A stretch of 39,384 bases of DNA from Bondarzewia mesenterica. Lineage: Eukaryota; Basidiomycota; Agaricomycetes; Russulales; Bondarzewiaceae. A model generated the notes under the pieces. It saw only the letters and a program-made list of their open reading frames with translations. It did not search any database and had not been told where the DNA came from. The DNA lies in the NCBI GenBank assembly GCA_004802705.1, contig SGPL01000286.1:386-39769 (forward strand). The letters are read 5' to 3'. How positions within the stretch are numbered: the first letter of the stretch is position 1; every line of letters starts with the position of its first letter. A program made the translations under genes and the position numbers. Below, piece by piece: positions 33,632 through 39,384 of this stretch.

Positions 33632-33814
33632 ATGTTCCCGGTGTGATTCACGATAGTTCACCCCATACAAGGGTCACAATTTAAAATGATAGATATGCCC
33701 GGTTGGGCGGCCGTTTAGATGCTATTCAATGACAGGGGCGGTTTGCCATGAAGATGAGTGAAGATGATGTAGATATTAATGATGACAATCAGCGAAGAGG
33801 ATGACGAGGCTAGA

Positions 33815-33834
33815 GTAACGTTAACGAACGTTAC
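33815..33834. repeat. Short inverted repeat
   Basis: GTAACGTT and AACGTTAC are separated by 4 nt (AACG). It may be a protein-binding site or chance. Confidence 0.35.
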
Positions 33835-34669
33835 GAGGGATGACGGGATCGCGATATCAGTGGTGAGTAGTACCGGCGGACTCAGCACAGACGAAATGTG
33901 CCAGCGAACGCGAACGCGAGCAACTCTGTGACAACTGACAAGAAGACTGGCAGCCAATCGGACACAAGAAGTCGGCCTGCGCCAGTGGGGAGCCCGCCCA
34001 ACCACAGAGTACAACATATGGAATAAAAATTGAAAATGGAAAGACAAACATGACCCCGAATGCGGTAAGGTCGTCGCCAACAAAATTGCTTGTCCCTCGT
34101 GTTGGGGAGGATACGATTTGCCAAGAATTAAGCGAAGAAGACCGATGCCTGGCCCTCATCAACAAGCAATCAAGGTCGATAAATTACTGAACGGGTACGC
34201 CGTAAGCATTGGTCCGTCATTATTCAGAAACCAGAGTCAAACACTGAGATAGTGACGAACAACTTGAGGCCAAACCAAAATATGGAGAACTATTGGTCCG
34301 AGTCTTTTCGGCATGGATATATCCCTGCCAATGGCACGAAGGCCCCGGTGTTCGGATGGGGAGAATGCTGTACTTAGTAGTGTCAGCCGAAAATCGATAA
34401 GTGTAATAAGCCATGAGCCATTATGCTGCGCCACCATTGGATGTGATCATACGTACCAAAGAAGTCGCGAGGAGATACAAGACAAATTTAAAAAAAAAAT
34501 GATTGTTTGTTTCCGATGGCGCCGTGAATGGCAACAAACAGTGAACACTGCCTCGGCAGCCTGACAAGAGAATAAGGCCCAAAACAATCGCTTGTGCCAC
34601 TGGCATTCCGTGAAGTGTTCAGGTCCGTAACCGATGATAATTCCAAGTTATAAAGTCTGAACATAAACG

Positions 34670-34678
34670 TATATAAGG
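34670..34678 (+). promoter_or_regulatory. TATA box of the intact zinc-finger gene
   Basis: GTATATAAG lies about 87-95 bp before ATG 34765. It is followed by a CA-rich leader. Confidence 0.5.
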
Positions 34679-34764
34679 ACCCATATTTCCCTCAAACATC
34701 CAGACGACAACAACTTACCAACATCACCCATCCCTTGCAGCTTTTCCTTGTGCTATACTGAACT

Positions 34765-36094
34765 ATGCCGCATTACGAGCGAGCCGATCGTGTGCCCGCG
34801 TCGTCCTACCAATCTGCATTGCCGAAAGACTTGGAACACTTGGTTGATAGTGTCCTGAATGGCGGTCCGCTTATAATGGAGGACTTTGACCTGCCTACCA
34901 TTGATTATGCCACAACATTCGGCCATGAAGCACCCGGTCGCGATAACGAGGCTCTGGGATATTCGGTAACTGTGAGTACATGATTTTTGCACGAGCGATG
35001 GCAATGCCACTCACCTGGCTTGACAGAATAATGTTGGGTTCAAAGCGCATCGTCTGCATCAGCCATTTTATCCAGACCGGAGGAACGATTATGGATTGGC
35101 CTTTCACTCAGCCCAAGAGCCCATCGTCTACCCTCAAACGACTGCATATGGTAGGTGCCAACCCAGCCCTCACCGGTCACTGTATGCCTAACGTATCCGC
35201 AACGTCGTCTGCATCAGCCAGCAGCCCCTTCTCAGCTTGCTTCACCGCAAGCCCCGTACTTCCCTCCGATACCACGACAGCCTCTTCATCGCTGCCATCA
35301 CCCACCCAGCATTCAGAGTACGACTGCCCTACGTACTCCTCTCCGTATCTTTCCCCAGCGCTTTCCCCGTGGCCACCCGTTGCCTCCCATCAATGGCCGA
35401 CTGCCCCGACGCCGATCGCGCACCCTGTCCATGGTGCAGGCACATATTGGAAAGGAGAGGATCCTGCTCGAACCAACGTAGGTGGATCATGGTACGTATC
35501 AGCTCGTCGTGCACAGCGACTGGGAGTCTGACAGCGTCGACATTTGACAGCGAAGGGATTCCATCCTGGGCTGGAGATCAAGAAGTCGGGTATAACCCTG
35601 GTTTCAGCACCATTTCCCGCGCTCGACAACAGACTGAGGTTAATGACCTCCAATCTAACAACAATACATCAGAGGCCAGCGACCGCGACGGATCCGTCGC
35701 GGGTCTGCAGTCCGCCGACTTTGTAAAAGAGTCGGACGGAGGTCGTCTCGCTCAGCCGCCCTGCAAGGCGCGCAAGACGAAGGCGAGATCAGGCCGATCG
35801 AAGGCAACGACGCAGAGGTGGGTATGCTTCCACCCAGCCTGCAAGGACAATGACGGGCAGCAAGTAGACTTCAACCGGATGAGCGACCTCAAACGGCACT
35901 GGAGGACGGCGAAAGTACACGCCCCGGACCCAGCCTACGAATGCCAATTTCCAGGCTGCTCGGCGAAGCTTACTCGCCTAGAGACTTACAAGCAACACGT
36001 CAAGCTTCACGAGCGAAGCGTGATAGTCCAAGTCGGTCGGCGTAACGGAGGGGTCGTGGGGCAGAAGGGCAGGGTGCGGAGAACAGCGAAATAG
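34765..36094 (+). CDS. Two-finger C2H2 zinc-finger protein, 382 aa, four exons (intact family member)
   Basis: Exons are 34765-34971, 35027-35150, 35218-35491 and 35551-36094; introns are 55, 67 and 59 bp with donors GTGAGT, GTAGGT and GTACGT, in phases 0, 1 and 2. The start is MPHYERADRVPASSYQS. The middle is Ser/Pro-rich (exon 3). A basic stretch, CKARKTKARSGRSKATTQR, may be a nuclear localisation signal. Finger 1 is CFHPAC with SDLKRHWRTAKVH, an unusually long His spacing. Finger 2 is CQFPGC with YKQHVKLH, the usual form. This probably is a nuclear DNA-binding regulator with no known target. Three degenerate copies of the same gene lie in this window (3.9, 5.5 and 38 kb). It is the only copy with all zinc ligands and an unbroken frame. 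Confidence 0.8.
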
Positions 36095-37199
36095 CTCTTT
36101 TCCGTGTGGAGGGGATTGGTGTGTCCCCAGGTAAAGTCGTATATCGCAAAATCACGCACCATGCTATACCTACTTTGTCTCATTTCTCTATTACTGTCTC
36201 TGATCGTTTCCTTGCCGCCGCTCTTAGTGTCTTCACTGTTATCTGATATTGCTTCTCTCCTATTAATCTCCCAGCTCTTTTTGTTTAAGACTCGACCAAT
36301 GTAACCAAGATAGATATAACTCACGTCGTCTAAACGGTGACCGTACATCATTACCCTTGAGCCCTACCAGCTGATCGTCCTTTGATATGCCGGTGGTATT
36401 GCAACTGGCCACTCTTGAACTCGGTGTGATACGATAAGTGAAAACTTCATGTGTTTACTGATTGAAATTTTGAATCAATGAGGTACTACGAGAGTTTTGG
36501 GACAAGTAGTCTCAGGAGGCTGTTGGATAACGAAAACGGAGAGAAAATCCCTGCGCGTCAGAGATCAGATGGCGATCCAATCCAGCTTATGTCACGATGC
36601 ATAATTCGAGTGGGACACTGCAAGTGCAACTCTGACGACGACGGACCCGTCCTCATGCAAACTTCGTCAAAAATGAATCCAGGACAGAGAATACCACTTA
36701 ACCACTAATACAAAGTCATCATGAAGTGAGCGCGACGACGTTCAACGGACAGTTGACAATATTGTCCCTTTCAAGCTCCGCGATTGTCTCTTAAGTTTGT
36801 TCTGTGACCGAGTCCAGATTTCGGAGCGTTACGTGCAGGAGAACTATTTTCCGTGGCTTCTTTGAACTTGAGTGAGAGAAATATGATCCTTCAATAAGTG
36901 ACAGCGAGGTAATCTCTAATATCCAAATCGAATATCTTGAACGACGAGGACAGGGATTGGCGCCAAAAGGCGATAGCAACTCGCTTGTCCGCATAATNAC
37001 AATAACAACGAGCGGAGAAAGTATTTTGTCCGAGTCTGTCTGACCAGGGCGGGATCAAGATAGAGGTTGTACTAGAAATCCGACATGAAAGGTGCGAACA
37101 AAGAGATGCATAATCGCATTTGCGTGACCGGGNTCTAATTAGATCGTGCAAACGGGTGTTGTTCGGGCAGCACCTTCGAGCTGTACGATAACGGATGTT
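36095..37199. other. Intergenic, no gene recognised
   Basis: Short frames on both strands, a few Ns after 36.99 kb, no domain, tRNA or repeat array seen. Confidence 0.4.
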
Positions 37200-37424
37200 T
37201 CAGGATGCTGTGGGTAGATGACGAAGACTGTCAACTAGTGTGCAACAGTCAGAGGGAGTTCCTCNCGTACCCGTACACATCCTTGACAGATGGCGAGGAC
37301 CAAAATGTGCAGCTCCCATAGGGTGGGCGGAGGAAATAGAAGGTAACGATAGCGATTTAGAAAAGTGAAGATCTGGGTCCTGCTCGGGAGAGAGGGAGCT
37401 CGAGCCGGAAAAACAGTTGCCCAT
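37200..37424 (-). other. Short ORF with a myristoylation-like start (MGNCFSGSSS)
   Basis: ATG 37424 opens 74 codons ending at 37200, with one N. The start Met-Gly-Asn-Cys with Ser at residue 6 fits N-myristoylation plus palmitoylation. The rest is Ser/Pro/His-rich with no domain. It might be the first exon of a gene or chance. Confidence 0.2.
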
Positions 37425-37689
37425 CTTCGGACAACAAACGATCACGGTCGATACAACCCTCAACTGGTGCGCTGCGAGGCTTGATCTACGAAAACCTACA
37501 CAGACACAGATTAAGACACCTATATGACGATAGAAAAANCAAACTAAATATGGACAACTATGGGCCCGAGAGATCTGAGCGAGAAAACACTGCCACTTAT
37601 AGCCCATCGATGAAGGCTGTGAGAATGAAATCAGGGGAAATGTCGAATAAGAAAGACGCTCGCGTATTCACGCATGCGCCAGTCGAAGG

Positions 37690-37904
37690 CCAACATCGAT
37701 TCGCGGAGCAAGTGGTCAATGAGCGGCTTGACGGCGTAATGAGGAATGCATGTTGTGGGTGATCCGAAGGGCGGTGAAGAGAAGTGGGTGGATGTGCAAA
37801 TTAAAAAGCAGTTTCAGGATTTGGATCGCGTTGTGAATGGCGAGGGGCACGGCCAACCCGTNTCGTCAGAGTCAATGGGAGAGAACAAGGCCCAGATCAG
37901 ATAA
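37690..37904 (+). pseudogene. Relic of the 3' end of the gene upstream of zinc-finger copy C
   Basis: Coding-like text HRFAEQVVNERLDGV shifts frame near 37755 into GDPKGGEEKWVDVQIKKQFQ, then DLDRVVNGE, and ends SMGENKAQIR at TAA 37902-37904. The 5' part and the last bases match the reverse strand at 5.06-5.35 kb, so it belongs to the duplicated two-gene segment. The frame break and Ns argue for a relic or poor sequence. The function is unknown. Confidence 0.4.
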
Positions 37905-37959
37905 TAGGTCCATTCCATGAGGGGATATTCAGAGATGTAATCGAAGGTTAGTGGTTTTG

Positions 37960-39000
37960 GGGACAATAAGGCTGAGCGGANACGCATACGGGGCTCCCCA
38001 CTACCAATCAGTGCACTGGCGCCGGTGCGACAGTTACTCACAGAGGTATCCCTACCTTACAATCAGACATCATGTTCTCTGCATCGTCCGACACATCTGC
38101 ATTCTCCGACACATTCATACCATCGGCACACCACGATGGCGAAATGCTCTGCTCATATCCGGGAAACGTTCACCAACAGACTCGGGCGGATTTTGGTATA
38201 GTTACCTGACCTTGAAGTGCCTGCCGGCAACTACCACGCTTTGGAGCACCCAAGCGCGGTGAGTTGACCCGATATACGCAGACNGTAGCGATGCCACTAA
38301 CTTCAGATCTCAGGATATCAATGCAGNTGTCGACGAGTACAGTATCGACACAGCGACACAGCAGTATTGGCAAGACGAGGGTTACGGCGTACAGCTGGTG
38401 GACTACCCAGCGCAACTGGTCTACCTCACCTACCCGGACGGCAGCCCCAATACCAGACATAGTTCTGCGTACAGACCAGAGTGGGGGAGTTCGAATTCCA
38501 GTCAACATCGGTGGGTTTGGGTACGACGTGGACTCGTTGTCCGCAACAACTTGACATCAGAGGAGCGCGCCTACGATGGAGTCCCCGCTGGAGCACACTC
38601 TCCCGACTTTGTAAAGAAGTCGACAAGAGGCCTTATCACTTAGCCAGCTACCACGGCTCGCAAAAGGAAGGCGAGATCGCGCGGGCGGAAGACGNCGACG
38701 AAGCGGTGGGCATGCCCTCACCCGGGCTACAAGAAGAATGGGGAGCAGGTCGACTTCGGTAGCAGAAGNGACCTGAAGTGACACTGGAGGACGGCGAGAG
38801 TGCACGCGCCGGTCCCAGCCTACCCACGCAAGTATGCAGGCTGCTTGGCACAATTGACTCGNCAGGACAGCTACAAGCAGCATATGAAGCGTCACGAGCG
38901 CCTGGCTTTTAGAGGGCGTGCCAGAAACTGGAATGGTTTAGGTTTGACGAGCGGAGTCATCTATTATCACGGTAGTCTGTTAAATAATTTACTCACCAGA
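37960..39000 (+). pseudogene. Degenerate copy of the C2H2 zinc-finger gene family (copy C)
   Basis: The start-like site reads CTGAGCGG where copies A and B have ATGAGCGG, so the start codon is lost. An exon-like piece at 38040-38260 (IMFSASSDTSAFSDTF) ends at a GTGAGT donor. The landmark ACATCAGAGGAGCGCGCC lies at 38554-38571. The finger region reads RWACPHPGYKKNGEQVDF, then DLK-stop-HWRTARVHA (TGA at 38779-38781), then KYAGC and YKQHMKRHER. The second Cys of finger 1 is Tyr and the first Cys of finger 2 is Arg. With a stop and lost ligands it is a pseudogene, in the opposite orientation to copies A and B. Ns are scattered, so single differences should be read with care. Confidence 0.6.
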
Positions 39001-39384
39001 GGACACGCCAGTTATCCCCGTCTTCATCATGCTCTTTCTTCGTTACTTCCTGCCGCTGGCGNTTCCAGCTCGTTCTACTTTTTTATCGCATCCTTCATGG
39101 CACACGATTTCCCCTTCTTCGACTTGTTCAACATAGTCATACGGGACTTTTCTCACCTTGTCTAAACCGCACATAATCTGTCTATCANTTTCTCAAATCA
39201 CTTGCTCCTTGNGGTGCTCGNNCTGTCGAGATTTGCGACTCTTGAACGCGTTGCTATAGACTNCTATGATACAGTTATCNNTTTTGAAGAATGANTTCTA
39301 AGATAATGCTGCTAACCTTTCGAAGNCGGTGCGAGTTCAAGGNNNNTCNTAGGCNNNTNTNAGGCGNNTANNANACGAANACNA
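39001..39384. other. Low-quality scaffold end
   Basis: Increasing N content toward the end; no feature can be supported. Confidence 0.6.

Larger units (their letters stand above)
31351..34669. other. Long gene-poor stretch
   Basis: No gene is supported. It contains a G-rich tract, a foldback hairpin and a small inverted repeat listed separately. The frame 32769-33176 (plus, 135 codons) shows no domain and overlaps an equally open minus-strand frame. Confidence 0.4.

Noticed and set aside
1..39384. CRISPR arrays, bacterial operons, integrase or retrotransposon polyprotein genes
   Set aside because: No regularly spaced repeats, no ribosome-binding-site-led gene strings and no recognisable reverse transcriptase, integrase or transposase motifs were seen on either strand.

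Overview
The window looks like a scaffold end-piece from a basidiomycete fungus (Agaricomycotina). The nuclear genes have many 47-86 bp GT-AG introns, and their domain sets are typical of mushroom-forming fungi: an MLKL-like helical domain fused to a tyrosine-kinase-like kinase, WOPR, ankyrin-MYND and a four-helix membrane protein. Sequence quality is uneven: Ns occur at both ends, there is a large N block at about 13.65-14.16 kb, and scattered Ns follow it. Several frame breaks may therefore be sequence errors rather than mutations.

Region 1 (1 to about 3.3 kb) is AT-rich and mitochondrial in character. It reads well only with TGA as Trp. It carries the 3' part of a nad6-like gene, two adjacent broken small orfs, a membrane-protein orf headed by the N-terminus of atp9, and an island of GC-rich palindromic clusters. 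It then joins ordinary nuclear DNA, so it is either a nuclear insertion of mtDNA or an assembly chimera.

Region 2 (3.9-13.6 kb) holds two degenerate minus-strand copies of a C2H2 zinc-finger gene, a four-exon four-TM membrane protein gene (6366-7162, minus), a four-exon zinc-finger regulator (10957-12799, plus) and a tRNA-Asp(GUC) next to the N gap. About 3.5 kb (7.2-10.8 kb) has no gene I can identify.

Region 3 (16.6-27.4 kb) is the gene-rich core. A 14-exon gene encodes a 1221-residue protein: disordered Ser/Pro tail, MLKL-like four-helix region, tyrosine-kinase-like kinase and a large uncharacterised C-terminal domain. It converges with a four-exon ankyrin-MYND gene. A five-exon WOPR (Gti1/Pac2) regulator follows at 26175-27362.

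Region 4 (29.8-39.4 kb) has a three-exon hydrophilic LEA-like gene, a long gene-poor stretch with a strong foldback hairpin and a G-quadruplex-prone tract, the one intact member of the zinc-finger family (34765-36094, plus), and a third degenerate copy of that family plus part of a neighbouring gene at 37.7-39.0 kb. This last block is an inverted relative of the 3.9-5.35 kb block, so relics of one two-gene segment lie near both ends of the window.

The best candidate for an unusual biological system is the MLKL-like/kinase fusion. It combines a membrane-acting, cell-death-type helical module with a kinase that keeps its catalytic residues and with an unassigned C-terminal domain. All gene models were built by hand from splice signals and reading frame; none has been checked against RNA.
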